This document shows positions 15,422 through 24,457 of a stretch of DNA of 64,000 nt, in pieces. The position numbers and the translations under genes are program-made. Below the pieces are notes generated by a model, which saw nothing but the letters and a program-made list of their open reading frames with translations, had not been told where the DNA came from and did no database searches. The stretch spans positions 1 through 64,000 of the forward strand of contig NZ_MUYM01000001.1 of NCBI RefSeq assembly GCF_002150765.1. Reading direction: 5' to 3'. Source of the stretch: Lentzea kentuckyensis. Its GTDB lineage: Bacteria; Actinomycetota; Actinomycetes; Mycobacteriales; Pseudonocardiaceae. Within the stretch, counting starts at the first letter, position 1. Every line of letters begins with the position of its first letter.

Positions 15422-17431
15422 TCAGCCGGGCTTGCGCACCAGGTTCGTGTACCCGGCCAGCGCCAGCGTCGCCAGCCCCCACACCGCCAGCTGCACCAGC
15501 CAGATCGCCGCCGTGAACGCCTGCCCCGCCCGCGCCGCGGTGTCCAGATCGCACCGCGCCCGCATCCCGGTCATCCCCAGCGGCAGCCCGCGATCGAGCC
15601 CCAGCCCCACCAGTTCCACTGTGGAGCAAGGGACGCCAGCCGCGGTGGTCGCACTGGCCACGCGTTCGGCGGCGAGATGTCCCGGACGGGTGGAGACCTG
15701 GCCCGCCGACCAGCCGAGGAGTCCTGCCATCGCCAGGACCAGCAACAGCGCCGCAGCGGTCCGGCGAGCGCGGTAGCCGTAGCCCGCCAGCACGCCCCAC
15801 AACCAGTGGAACCACCGGGTGAGCGGACCACCCAGAGCCCATGGGTTGCGGCGCCGGAGGTCCGTCTGCTGAGTCATGAGAATCCTGCGCACGGTGCCGT
15901 CGTGCCCGGCAGCCCGCTCCACCGCGGCCAGCCGCTGATACGCCGACGCGTGATAGGCGAGGGTGTGGTGGCGGATCAGGTGCAGCCACTGCTGCCAGTC
16001 CCACCCCTCGCCGAGCGAGGCGTAGGAGAGTCCGTCCAGCCGCACCCAGCTGTGGTGCACGCAGGTCCAGTCATTGCCGCGACGGCCGCACCTCAGGGCC
16101 GGCGGCAGCGTCACGGTGGTCCCGACCCCCAGTTCCTGGAGGTTCAGCACCGGGCCGGGCCCGCCCAGCACCTTGAGCGCGGCCTGGCCTTCGCTGTCGA
16201 ACTGACCGCCGATGCGCCCGCCGTGCAAGGTCAGCGCGCCCCTTCTGCCGGCGGCGGACAACGAGGTCTTTCCCGAGAGGAACAGGCGCCCGTCGACCTT
16301 GATCTGGTCGGCGGACACCGCCGGACCGAGCGAGTTGGTGACGGTCACGTTCGCGATGTCGAGATCTCCCGCGAGGTGGCCGCCGACGAGGTCGATCGCG
16401 CCGCCGGGCTGCCGTCCGGTCAGCACGGCGCCCCTGTGCAGGAAGAGGCTTCCGCCGAGGTCGATGCCGTTCGCGTTGAGAGCGGCACCGAGGTCGTTGG
16501 TGATCTCCGCATTCTCCAGCAGCACACTTCCCCCGACGTGAGCACCGGCCAGGTCGATCGCGCCTCGGGGCCCACGTCCGCTGATCCGGGTCCCGTTCCT
16601 CACCAGCACATGACCACTGACGCGAGCGCTCGTCGCGTTGAAACCGGTGCCGTCCTCGTTGGTGATCTCCGCCTTCTCCACCTTGACGTTCAGGATCACG
16701 TTGGCGTTTTCGAGGGAGACCGCACTCATCGCACCATGCCCGGTGGCTCGGAAGCCGTCCGTCAGCCACACCGAGCCCTGGACGCGGACGTCGTCGGCGT
16801 CCAGAGCGGGCCCCTTGGCGTTCGTGATCGTCACGTCGTCGTCCAGCAGGAGGTCTCCCTCGATGTGGGCGCTCTGCAGGTCGAACGCGGCTGCCCAGCC
16901 GTTCCCGGTGATCCGGACCCGGCGCCGGCCGAAGACCGAACCGTCGATGCGGACCCGGTTGGCCTCGATGGCGGGACCGGACGCGTTCGTGAGCTCCACC
17001 TTCCGCAGACTCAGATCTCCGCCGATGTGGCTGCCGCTCAGCCTGATCAGGCCGTCCTTCTGGTCGCCGTCGACCTGCAGGCCGCTGTGCAGGTACAGGT
17101 CGCTGTCGATGAGGACGCCGTCGGCCTGCAGCCCGGCGCACCGCCCCCCGCTGAGCACCAACGTCCGCAGGTGCGCGTCGCGCGCGTCGATCGGTTCGTC
17201 GATGGTGCAGTCGGTCAGGTACAGGCCGACGGAGGCGGTCACGTTCTCCAGGTCGAGCACACCCTTGATCCGCGCACCCTCGATCCGGACGCCCCGCGGG
17301 TCCAGCTCGCCGTGCGCGCCGAGCAACAGCTCCCTGATCAGCTCGGCGGGCACCGCCGGAGCCGACTTCGGGCACACCAGCAGCTCGCCACGCTGGGCAG
17401 CACCGACGAGCCGTTTCTCGAACTCGGTCAC
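15422..17431 (-). CDS. large beta-helix-like repeat protein with C-terminal membrane anchor
   Basis: A 669-residue protein, GTG start. Residues about 40-480 consist of repeated units of 20-45 residues, such as GDLSLRKVELTNASGPAI and GDLDIANVTVTNSLGPAV, a pattern expected for a right-handed parallel beta-helix. Residues about 480-560 are helical with Trp/His-rich WDWQQWLHLIRHH. Two membrane segments follow (AAALLLVLAMAGLLGW; AAIWLVQLAVWGLATLALAGY). Streptomyces homologues are often labelled membrane-associated oxidoreductase, but I see no redox motif. It lies 26 bp downstream of a LuxR-type regulator on the same strand. Possible roles are scaffolding or carbohydrate binding on the cytoplasmic face; this is unproven. 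Confidence 0.75.
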   Translation of the reverse strand: MTEFEKRLVGAAQRGELLVCPKSAPAVPAELIRELLLGAHGELDPRGVRIEGARIKGVLDLENVTASVGLYLTDCTIDEPIDARDAHLRTLVLSGGRCAGLQADGVLIDSDLYLHSGLQVDGDQKDGLIRLSGSHIGGDLSLRKVELTNASGPAIEANRVRIDGSVFGRRRVRITGNGWAAAFDLQSAHIEGDLLLDDDVTITNAKGPALDADDVRVQGSVWLTDGFRATGHGAMSAVSLENANVILNVKVEKAEITNEDGTGFNATSARVSGHVLVRNGTRISGRGPRGAIDLAGAHVGGSVLLENAEITNDLGAALNANGIDLGGSLFLHRGAVLTGRQPGGAIDLVGGHLAGDLDIANVTVTNSLGPAVSADQIKVDGRLFLSGKTSLSAAGRRGALTLHGGRIGGQFDSEGQAALKVLGGPGPVLNLQELGVGTTVTLPPALRCGRRGNDWTCVHHSWVRLDGLSYASLGEGWDWQQWLHLIRHHTLAYHASAYQRLAAVERAAGHDGTVRRILMTQQTDLRRRNPWALGGPLTRWFHWLWGVLAGYGYRARRTAAALLLVLAMAGLLGWSAGQVSTRPGHLAAERVASATTAAGVPCSTVELVGLGLDRGLPLGMTGMRARCDLDTAARAGQAFTAAIWLVQLAVWGLATLALAGYTNLVRKPG

Positions 17432-17457
17432 ATCTGGGAAATCCGCTGGTAGGCGGC

Positions 17458-18180
17458 TTACGTTAGCAATCCGAGCCGCTGTGCTTCCGAAAGTGCCTGA
17501 GCCCGGTTGTGCACCCGGAGCTTGAAGAAGAGCTGCCGCTGTTCCGACTCGACGGTCTTCACCGCGATGCCCAGCGCCGAAGCGGTCTGCCGCACCGAGT
17601 CGCCCCGGGCGATCGAGGCCAGGATGTCGTGCTCCCGATGCGTGAGCGCGGGAACGTCGTCATGCGACACAGCGCCCCGGCAGGGAGTCCGGACGAGCCC
17701 CAGCCGGGCGACCACCGCGGCGGCCTGCACCCGGCTCTGCACGCCGAGCTTGGCGAAGATCCGCCGCTTGTGGTTGACCACGGTGTGCGGCGAGAGTCGC
17801 AGGGCGGACGCGACCGACACCGCCGGCAGTCCGGAGCAGACATGCGCCAGGACTTCCATCTCGCGGTCGGTCAGCGCGCCCGGTGCGAGGCGGCGAAGAG
17901 GAACCAACGGCACTCGTTCCAGCGAAGCCCGCAGCGAGGCGAGGCCGCAGGTGGGGCTGAGGGCGACGAGTGGAAAACCCGGTACGAAAGCCGGTTCCAG
18001 CTGCCCCACCACGACGTCCGGCGGGCGCAGACGACACAGCAACAGGAGGTCCTCGAGCGTGCAGGCGGTGCCCACGACGAGCCAGCCGGGCAGGGCGTCC
18101 AGCCAGTTCGCGACGGCGTCCGCGGTCAGCCGTTCCCACGAGTGCACGGCGATCCTCGTCGACCGCACGCCTTTGGGCAT
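17458..18180 (-). CDS. LuxR-type regulator with two tandem HTH domains
   Basis: A 240-residue protein from ATG 18180. It contains two complete LuxR C-terminal helix-turn-helix domains: residues about 101-162 (LTDREMEVLAHVCSGL, with SPHTVVNHKRRIFAKLGV) and about 178-240 (LTHREHDILASIARGD, with AVKTVESEQRQLFFKLRV). The N-terminal 100 residues resemble a response-regulator fold (AVANWLDALPGWLVVGTACTLEDLL) but lack the phosphoacceptor pattern DLxLP; PPDVVVGQL stands in its place. This suggests a non-phosphorylated receiver-like module. The beta-helix membrane protein gene follows 26 bp later, the natural target or partner. Two HTH units in one chain are unusual. Confidence 0.85.
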   Translation of the reverse strand: MPKGVRSTRIAVHSWERLTADAVANWLDALPGWLVVGTACTLEDLLLLCRLRPPDVVVGQLEPAFVPGFPLVALSPTCGLASLRASLERVPLVPLRRLAPGALTDREMEVLAHVCSGLPAVSVASALRLSPHTVVNHKRRIFAKLGVQSRVQAAAVVARLGLVRTPCRGAVSHDDVPALTHREHDILASIARGDSVRQTASALGIAVKTVESEQRQLFFKLRVHNRAQALSEAQRLGLLT

Positions 18181-18551
18181 AGCGCCTCACGCTCACAGCG
18201 GCGGCGCTTTGGGCTGCTTCACAAGATAGGACGTGGGTGGTTCCCGTCGCCAGCGCGACGGGCACCACCCACGGTTGACGAACTAAGCAGGCTGCCGGAA
18301 GTTGTGTCCGTTACTCGTCTGGTGCTCTGCCTTGGGCTCTCATGACGTCTGCAAGTACCACCAACTCAACATCAACAGGCGTGTTTCTACACCCAACAGG
18401 GGTCGCTTCCCTCTGAGAACACCGCAGCGGCTCGACAGGCGGCGACGAGATCGGGTGTAGTTGACGGCGATTCGATCAAGAGTTGGTGGTACTTGCAGGT
18501 GTGGGCACCCAGCGAGGCCAGAGGTTTCGGATACCACTTTCGGCCAGGTGC
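18181..18551. other. 371-bp intergenic region with a compound inverted repeat
   Basis: No convincing gene. A 65-codon minus-strand frame crosses it but lacks a ribosome-binding site and family resemblance. Its main content is the symmetrical inverted repeat at 18349-18498. Base composition is visibly lower in GC than the flanks. Confidence 0.6.
18349..18498. repeat. compound inverted repeat, 46-nt arms
   Basis: Outer arms are identical 19-bp inverted copies (ctgcaagtaccaccaactc at 18349-18367; complement at 18480-18498). Inner 8-bp arms ctacaccc (18387-18394) and gggtgtag (18453-18460) are also complementary. The diverged segments between outer and inner arms are exactly 19 nt on both sides, which suggests one ancestral 46-bp inverted repeat around a 58-nt centre. 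It could be a structured RNA or a remnant of a small mobile element. Confidence 0.7.
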
Positions 18552-21500
18552 TTAGCCCACTGCCACCGCGAAAACATGCAGGTCCGCATCTTCCGGCAGC
18601 ACCACGGAGGCCAGCGTCTTGCCCTCAGGTGCCACGTACGTCTTCGTCGCGAAGATGTGCGTGGCGACCTTCTCGGTGCCGCCGCCCAGCTGGTTGCGGT
18701 ACGGCGTGTTCGCGATGATCACGTTGCCGTAGCTGGGGGCCGCCCCGCCGCCGCCGAGCGTCCAGTCGCTGAAGCCGATCTCGACCTGGGCCGTCGTGCC
18801 GTCCGTGAACGTCACGGTGGCGGCCTTCGCGCGTGCCCCGTTGGCCGCGGAACCGACGAAAGCGAGCCGGGTTCCGGACAGGGCAAGTGTTTGCTTCGCC
18901 GCGGTCGCGTTGTCCGGCCGGCCGGGAGGTGACGACGGCCAGGTGAACGTCAGGCCGTCGACGGTGCCGGTGCCTCCCGGCGGAAGTCCGGCCGTGGCCA
19001 GCGCCTCCCGCGAGTAGCTGTAGCCGCCGCCGTCGAAGTCGCCCTCACCGTCGGCGTCGGCGGAGGCACCGACGTTGTTCACGGCGGCGAGCATGCTGCC
19101 AGCCGGGGCGACCTTCACCGTCTGCGGCAGCACGACCGGTTTCGCGGCGCCCTCGACGGTCACCGTCACGCTGATGTCGTAGAACCCTTGTGGGGTACCG
19201 GGATCAGCCGAGACCGTGAATTCCGACGGCACGGCACCGGTGGTGGGCGTGAACTTCAGCGCGTCCGTGCCGGTGATCGTGTACGTCGCCTTCGGGTCGC
19301 CGTCGTACAGCTTGACCGCGTTGACCTTCGCCGTGACCGACTTCCCCGGCTCGACCACGAGCTGCCGCGGCTCGACCGTGAGGTAGTAGGGCTGGTCGTG
19401 CCTGATCGGCTGTTCCCCGTCGCGGAACGACGGCGGGGCGTCGGCAGCGCCCGTGCCCCACGAGGAAGGTGCCTTGCCGAGCACGAAGTCGAGCTTGCCG
19501 CCGCGCTCGACGAACGACTCGGGCAGCCAGGTCTTCGTGGTCGCGCGGCCGTTGACCTTCAGCGACTGCACGTACTTCGTGGCCGTGGCGGCCTGCGGAG
19601 CGTTGATCGTGATGTCCTTGCCGCCACCGCGGTTGATCTTCACCGACGTGAACAGCGGGCTGCTCAGCACCAGCTCGGCGCGCGACGGCACCTGCGGGTA
19701 GATGCCCATCGAGGTGAAGACGAACCACGACGACATCGCGCCGAGGTCGTCGTTGCCGGGAATGCCGCCGGGGGCGTTCTTCCACAGCGTGCCGATCGTC
19801 TCGCGCAGCGTCTCCTGCGTCTTCGCCGGCTGGCCCGTGTAGTTGTACAGCCACGGCACGTTCACCGACGGCTCGTTGTCCAGTTCGGACTTGGCGCCGC
19901 CGTGGCCCGTGAGCGCCCAGCTGCCGTCGGCGTTGTGGAAGAAGTCGTCCAGCCGTTTGTTGGCGCGCTCGCGGCCACCGAGCGACTCGACGAGCCCGGC
20001 GACGTTGTGCGTGACCATCCACGTGTACTGCGCGCTGCTGCCCTCGACGAACCCGTTGCCGGTGTCCGGCGTGAAGTCCTTGACCCACGTGCCGTCGGCG
20101 TTGCGGTTGCGGATGTAGCCACCCGTCCTGTCCGCGACCGGGTCGAAGTTGTTCTGCCACCACTGCGCGCGTTCGGCGAACGCCTTGGCGGTCTTCCGGT
20201 CACCCGTGCGCTCGGCGAGCTGGCTGATCGCGAAGTCCGCCGCGGAGATCTCCAGGGTCTCCGCCGCGCCACCCCACGCGTTCGACACGGATGGCATGTA
20301 CTTGTTCTTCAGGTACTTGTCGAGCGACGGCCGCTGCCCGACCGACATCACGGCCCAGCCGTCCTTGCTCAGGTCCAGCGCCGTCGGCACGGTCGCGGCC
20401 TTCACCAACGACTTCAGCGACGACCTGATGTCGTACCTGTCGCCGCCGAACGCCGAGATCGCCGCCAGCGCGATGGGAGCGGGGTCGCCGTTCATCACGT
20501 GCGTGCCGCCGCCGTTGTGCGTCCAGCGGTCCCACACGCCGTTGTTCTGGTCGGCCTGGTTGAGCAGCGACTGTGCGATGTCGGAACCGATCTGCGGTTC
20601 GAGCAGCGTCACGAGCTGCAGCTGCGAGCGGTAGATGTCCCAGCCGGAGAACGTGCCGTACTGGGCCTTCTGCCTGCTCCTGTCGATTTTGTGGGTCTTG
20701 CCGTCGAACCCGGCGTACTCGCCGTTGACGTCGCTGAACAGGTTGGGGTGCAACAGCGAGTGGTACAACGCGGTGTAGAACTTGGTGCGCTCGTCATCGG
20801 AGCCGCCGCCGACCTCGATGCGCCTGAGCTGCTTCTGCCACGCGATGTACGCGTTGTCCCTCATGTCCTCAATGGACTGACCCTTGTTCTCGGCCGTGAG
20901 ATTGGCCCGCGCGTTGTCCAGGCTGACGTAGGAGATGCCGACCTTGACGCCGACCTGGCTGCCGGGCGCGAACCCGAGATAGGCGCCGGATCCCTTGCCC
21001 AGCACCGGCCAGCCGTTCGTTCCGTACGTCGTGCCACCCTTGGAAGTGACGCTTCCCGGGGTGACAACGTTGTCTTGATACGTGCCGACCTCAGTGAATT
21101 CCTGGTCGAACTCCGCCACGAAGTGCAGCGTGTAGTAGCTGCGGCGGCCCACCTGGTTGATGTACCCGCAGAAGTTGCCGCTGGTCACAGAACCGGTGAT
21201 GGTCCGCTTGTCCTTGTCGACCACGGTCTGCGCGTCGCTGCTGCCGACCTGCGACTTGGACGTGTTGATCAGCACCGTCGCCGGCTTGCCGGCAGGGAAG
21301 CTGAACCGCGCCGCACCGGTGCGTTCGGTGGCGGACAGCTCGGCCTTCGCGCCCGACTTGAGCGTCACGTCGTAACGGCCGGGCTTGGCCACCTCGTCCG
21401 TGTGCGCGAACTCGCTGGCGTAGACCGAGTCCGTCGCGTCGGTCGTCGGGCTGGTGGTGACGGTCCCGACGTGCGGGAAGATCGGGATGTCACCACTTCC

Positions 21501-21809
21501 GCCCGCGCACCCCGTCCCGGACATGTGGGTGAGGCTGAAGCCGCGGATCTTGGTCGCGTCGTAGCGGTAGCCGCCGGGAGCCGCGGCGCGCAGGGTGTTG
21601 CCGCGGGACGCCTCGGGGCTGAAGGAGAACATGCCGAACGGCACGACCGCGCCGGGGAAGGTGTTCCCGAGGTTGGTCGTGCCGATGAACGGGTTCACGT
21701 GTGCCGCCGGATCCGGCACCACTTGAATCTGGGGCTGAGCAGAGGCAGGGACCACTCCGAACGTCATGGCCACCGCCACCGCAGCCGTCGTGAGGACTCT
21801 TCGCTGCAT
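18552..21809 (-). CDS. secreted GH92 family glycosidase (alpha-1,2-mannosidase type)
   Basis: A 1085-residue protein starting at ATG 21809 (MQRRVLTTAAVAVAMTFG), giving a Sec signal peptide cleaved after ASA near residue 25. The GH92 N-terminal domain begins with VNPFIGTTNLGNTFPGAVVP, followed by LTHMSGTGC. The catalytic (alpha/alpha)6 part includes WDIYRSQLQL and GNDDLGAMSSW, all characteristic. GH92 enzymes are Ca-dependent inverting exo-mannosidases. After residue about 740 come a NEW3-like beta-sandwich and a C-terminal domain of about 150 residues common on actinobacterial glycosidases, perhaps carbohydrate binding. Likely trims fungal or plant mannans or N-glycans extracellularly. Linkage specificity is not decidable from sequence. 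Confidence 0.93.
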   Translation of the reverse strand: MQRRVLTTAAVAVAMTFGVVPASAQPQIQVVPDPAAHVNPFIGTTNLGNTFPGAVVPFGMFSFSPEASRGNTLRAAAPGGYRYDATKIRGFSLTHMSGTGCAGGSGDIPIFPHVGTVTTSPTTDATDSVYASEFAHTDEVAKPGRYDVTLKSGAKAELSATERTGAARFSFPAGKPATVLINTSKSQVGSSDAQTVVDKDKRTITGSVTSGNFCGYINQVGRRSYYTLHFVAEFDQEFTEVGTYQDNVVTPGSVTSKGGTTYGTNGWPVLGKGSGAYLGFAPGSQVGVKVGISYVSLDNARANLTAENKGQSIEDMRDNAYIAWQKQLRRIEVGGGSDDERTKFYTALYHSLLHPNLFSDVNGEYAGFDGKTHKIDRSRQKAQYGTFSGWDIYRSQLQLVTLLEPQIGSDIAQSLLNQADQNNGVWDRWTHNGGGTHVMNGDPAPIALAAISAFGGDRYDIRSSLKSLVKAATVPTALDLSKDGWAVMSVGQRPSLDKYLKNKYMPSVSNAWGGAAETLEISAADFAISQLAERTGDRKTAKAFAERAQWWQNNFDPVADRTGGYIRNRNADGTWVKDFTPDTGNGFVEGSSAQYTWMVTHNVAGLVESLGGRERANKRLDDFFHNADGSWALTGHGGAKSELDNEPSVNVPWLYNYTGQPAKTQETLRETIGTLWKNAPGGIPGNDDLGAMSSWFVFTSMGIYPQVPSRAELVLSSPLFTSVKINRGGGKDITINAPQAATATKYVQSLKVNGRATTKTWLPESFVERGGKLDFVLGKAPSSWGTGAADAPPSFRDGEQPIRHDQPYYLTVEPRQLVVEPGKSVTAKVNAVKLYDGDPKATYTITGTDALKFTPTTGAVPSEFTVSADPGTPQGFYDISVTVTVEGAAKPVVLPQTVKVAPAGSMLAAVNNVGASADADGEGDFDGGGYSYSREALATAGLPPGGTGTVDGLTFTWPSSPPGRPDNATAAKQTLALSGTRLAFVGSAANGARAKAATVTFTDGTTAQVEIGFSDWTLGGGGAAPSYGNVIIANTPYRNQLGGGTEKVATHIFATKTYVAPEGKTLASVVLPEDADLHVFAVAVG

Positions 21810-21867
21810 GGTCGCGGACCCTACTTTCCGTGCCCGCGCAACCCCAGAGAGCGACACGAACCTGTCG

Positions 21868-22722
21868 TCAAACGGACAAGCGCTGCTCCATGAAGGCCCT
21901 CAACGCGGGCCAATCGGTGTCCTCCGCGACCTCTACCTGGTGCTTTCCCCCGACGAGCGCGCCCTCGTCGTCGATGTCGAGGTTGTGGACCTTGGTGCGC
22001 AGCGTGCCGGGAACGATCGCCTCGGCCACCGCGACGGCGTCGTGCACGAGGATGCCCTCTTCGCGGTGGGACAGGTTCTGCTCGGAATGCCGGGCGAGGT
22101 ACTCCCGGTAGGTGCCGGTGAGGTTGCTCAGCACCGGGTCGACGTTCGCGAGGAACTCGGTGTCGGCGATGCACCGCTGGGTGAGGTTGAGCGGCACGAT
22201 GATCGGGTTGCCGCGACGGACCACCGTCCTGGCGGCTTCCGGGTCGGCCCAGAAGTTGAACTCGGCCCGCGCGGTCGTGTTGCCCAGCCCGAGCCCGCCG
22301 CCCATGACGATCAGCCGCGGGAACGTGATGCCCGCGTCGAGCGCGGCGGCGATGTTGGTCAGCGGCCCGATGGCGGCGACCACGGTGTCCGGCGTGAGGT
22401 TGTCCGCGAAGAACCGCACGGGATCGTCGCCGTGGACGGTCTCGGGGTTCTCCGGCAACGTGTGCGCCTGCCCGCCGAGCCCGTCCTGACCGTGCACGTC
22501 CGCGGCGCCGGCAGGCCCTGCGAAGCCCCGGACCACGGGCACGTCGGTGCGGCCGAGGTGGGCGAGCAGGCGCAGGGCGTTGGCGGTGGTGAGGTCGAGT
22601 CCGACGTTGCCGAACACCGTGGTGAGGCCGCGGAGGTCGATCTCGGGACTGCGGGCAGCGAGCGCGATCGCGAACGCGTCGTCGACGCCGGGGTCGGTGT
22701 CGATGATGAGGGGAATCGCCAT
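21868..22722 (-). CDS. nucleoside hydrolase (inosine/uridine-preferring family)
   Basis: Hydrolyses the N-glycosidic bond of ribonucleosides for salvage. 284 residues, slightly shorter than the usual 310. The calcium-binding signature DTDPGVDDAFAI is at residues 8-19, EFNFWADPEAA near residue 153, and ILVHDAVAVA near residue 223 supplies the C-terminal Asp of the active site. The ATG start at 22722 has no strong Shine-Dalgarno. The N-terminal half keeps the family motif TTVFGNVG. It lies 58 bp after the GH92 gene start in the same direction but need not share its transcript. Base preference is not resolvable. Confidence 0.92.
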   Translation of the reverse strand: MAIPLIIDTDPGVDDAFAIALAARSPEIDLRGLTTVFGNVGLDLTTANALRLLAHLGRTDVPVVRGFAGPAGAADVHGQDGLGGQAHTLPENPETVHGDDPVRFFADNLTPDTVVAAIGPLTNIAAALDAGITFPRLIVMGGGLGLGNTTARAEFNFWADPEAARTVVRRGNPIIVPLNLTQRCIADTEFLANVDPVLSNLTGTYREYLARHSEQNLSHREEGILVHDAVAVAEAIVPGTLRTKVHNLDIDDEGALVGGKHQVEVAEDTDWPALRAFMEQRLSV

Positions 22723-22773
22723 GTGTCTAGGGTGCCTGAGACCTGGCGCCCACCTCGGCCACGTCCCACACGC

Positions 22774-22872
22774 CTACGGTCGCCGCCGGGTGCGCACGAG
22801 AACGTTCCCGAGCACGACCAGCAGACCGACCAGCAACCCCGCCCCGGCACCGGCCCAGAAATCCATCGACAT
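22774..22872 (-). CDS. 32-residue single-pass membrane microprotein (candidate)
   Basis: A short frame (ATG at 22872, TAG at 22774-22776) lies between the nucleoside hydrolase and the acyltransferase. After MSMDFW it has one hydrophobic helix, AGAGAGLLVGLLVVLGNVLV, followed by a basic tail RTRRRP: a typical N-out/C-in small membrane protein. A weak AGGTT lies upstream. Small single-helix proteins of this form are common in actinobacteria but rarely annotated. No family recognised. The coding potential is plausible, not proven. Confidence 0.45.
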   Translation of the reverse strand: MSMDFWAGAGAGLLVGLLVVLGNVLVRTRRRP

Positions 22873-22929
22873 GCGATGGAACCTACCCAGTCGGGCCGTG
22901 ACGTGCAGCGTTTCCTAGAGTTCACCTCC

Positions 22930-23691
22930 ATGACGAGCATGTGGGGCGCACCGGTCTGGACCCGATGGGCCAGGTCGCGCCGAGACCCGGCCCAGGCCCG
23001 CTTCCTCACGCTCGCCTCCCTGCGCTGGGTCCTGCGCCACCGCGCCTACACCCCCTGGTACCTGGTCCGGTACTGGCGGCTGCTGAAGTTCCGCCTGCTG
23101 AACCCGCACGTGGTGCTGCGCGGCATGGTCTTCTTCGGCAAGCGGGTCGACGTCATGGCCCGCCCCGGCTACGGGCGCCTGGAGATCGGCCGCTGGGTGC
23201 ACATCGGCGACGGCAACGCGCTGAGGTGCCACGAGGGCTCGCTGCGCATCGGCGACAAGGTCGTGTTCGGCAAGGACAACACGGTCAACTGCTACCTCGA
23301 CATCGAGATCGGCGCGTCCTCGCTCGTCGCCGACTGGGTCTACATCTGCGACTTCGACCACAAGACCGAGGACATCACCCTGCCGATCAAGGACCAGGGC
23401 ATCGTGAAGTCACCCGTGCGCATCGGACCGGACTGCTGGCTCGGCGCCAAGGTGACGGTGCTGCGCGGCACGCGGGTCGGCCGCGGGTGCGTGCTGGGCG
23501 CGCACGCCGTGGTGCGCGGGGACTTCCCGGACTACAAGATCGCGGTGGGCGCGCCGGCACGGGTGGTGCGGGATCGGCGCGCCGACTACGAGGCGGATGC
23601 GCAGCGGCGGGCGGACATCGCGGACATGGCCCGCAAGGCCAAGGAGGCGCTGGCTAGACGAGCGGACGAAGCGTCGGACGCTTCGGCCTGA
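22930..23691 (+). CDS. hexapeptide-repeat (left-handed beta-helix) acyltransferase, Rv3034c-like
   Basis: A 253-residue protein from ATG 22930; ATG 22939 is an alternative. After an N-terminal helical region (RHRAYTPWYLVRYWRLLKF), residues about 75-215 form hexapeptide repeats (IGRWVHIGDGNAL, IGASSLVADWVYICDFDH, IGPDCWLGAKVTVLRGTRVGRGCVLGAHAVV) of the CysE/NodL/WbbJ O-acetyltransferase class. Asp-His in CDFDH is the likely catalytic region. A charged tail (QRRADIADMARKAKE) ends the protein. Its position next to GT4, GH57 and methyltransferase genes parallels M. tuberculosis Rv3034c, suggested to acylate methylglucose lipopolysaccharide. That link is inference. The last 38 bp overlap the convergent hydrolase gene. 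Confidence 0.85.
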   Translation: MTSMWGAPVWTRWARSRRDPAQARFLTLASLRWVLRHRAYTPWYLVRYWRLLKFRLLNPHVVLRGMVFFGKRVDVMARPGYGRLEIGRWVHIGDGNALRCHEGSLRIGDKVVFGKDNTVNCYLDIEIGASSLVADWVYICDFDHKTEDITLPIKDQGIVKSPVRIGPDCWLGAKVTVLRGTRVGRGCVLGAHAVVRGDFPDYKIAVGAPARVVRDRRADYEADAQRRADIADMARKAKEALARRADEASDASA

Positions 23692-24409
23692 AGCCGTCGC
23701 CCGGCTGCCTGCCGATCAGCTTGTTGCGCGACCGCGTGTACGCGACCGGCAGCACCTGGTCGCGCAGCCACCGCCAGTGGTCCCACAGCGATGATGGCGC
23801 GGCGGTCCCGTCCAGCGGCGCCATCCACGAGGCGTCGAACGGGATGTCCAGCGCCGACAGCAGGTGCCCGGCCAACCGCCGGTGTCCCAACGACGACAGA
23901 TGCAGGCGGTCGGGGCCGAAGAAGCGTGAGTCCTGCACGCACGAGTCGTCCCACACGTCGACAAGAACCGCGCCATAACGCACGGCGGCGACGCGCACGG
24001 CGTCGTTGAGGGCTTCGATGCGCGGACGCATGCGCCAGCCGAAAGGCATGCGCTGCGAGACATCGCTCAACGTGAAGACGGCGACCGTGGGCGCGAACGA
24101 CGTCACGGCGCGCACCATCGCGTCGACCCGGTCCCGGATCTGTGCGCACGACGCGCCGGACATCACGTCGTTGCCGCCGCCGAACAGCGCGACCAGGTCA
24201 GGTTTCAACGCCGCCGCGGACGGGACCTGCTCCACCAGCATCTGGTCGAGGCGACGGCCGCGCACGCCCAGGTTGGCGTAGCGGAACCCCGGCGCGTCCA
24301 GCACGGACGCGACGCGGTCCGCCCAGCCCCGGTAGCGGCCGTCGGGCAGCAGGTCGTCCAAGCCCTCGGTGCAGCTGTCCCCGAGTGCCACAAAGCGTTG
24401 GTATTTCAT
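23654..24409 (-). CDS. SGNH/GDSL-family hydrolase or acyltransferase
   Basis: A 251-residue protein starting at ATG 24409. SGNH blocks are clear: block I FVALGDSCTEGLDD with the nucleophile Ser at about residue 12, block II Gly in RRLDQM context, block III GGGNDVMSG with Asn, and block V DRLHLSSLGH with the Asp/His pair near residue 170. No signal peptide, so cytoplasmic. SGNH enzymes can be esterases or acyltransferases. Its position beside the acyltransferase and the glucan genes makes a role in acylating an intracellular polysaccharide possible but unproven. It overlaps the convergent acyltransferase gene by 38 bp. Confidence 0.87.
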   Translation of the reverse strand: MKYQRFVALGDSCTEGLDDLLPDGRYRGWADRVASVLDAPGFRYANLGVRGRRLDQMLVEQVPSAAALKPDLVALFGGGNDVMSGASCAQIRDRVDAMVRAVTSFAPTVAVFTLSDVSQRMPFGWRMRPRIEALNDAVRVAAVRYGAVLVDVWDDSCVQDSRFFGPDRLHLSSLGHRRLAGHLLSALDIPFDASWMAPLDGTAAPSSLWDHWRWLRDQVLPVAYTRSRNKLIGRQPGDGFRPKRPTLRPLV

Positions 24410-24457
24410 TCAGTCCTCGGTCACCTCTTGTTAACGGGACCGGCGACTGTAGCGGAG

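Noticed and set aside
18340-18537. 65-codon frame on the minus strand in the gap after the GH92 gene
   Set aside because: No ribosome-binding site, no resemblance to known proteins, and it lies in the inverted-repeat region.
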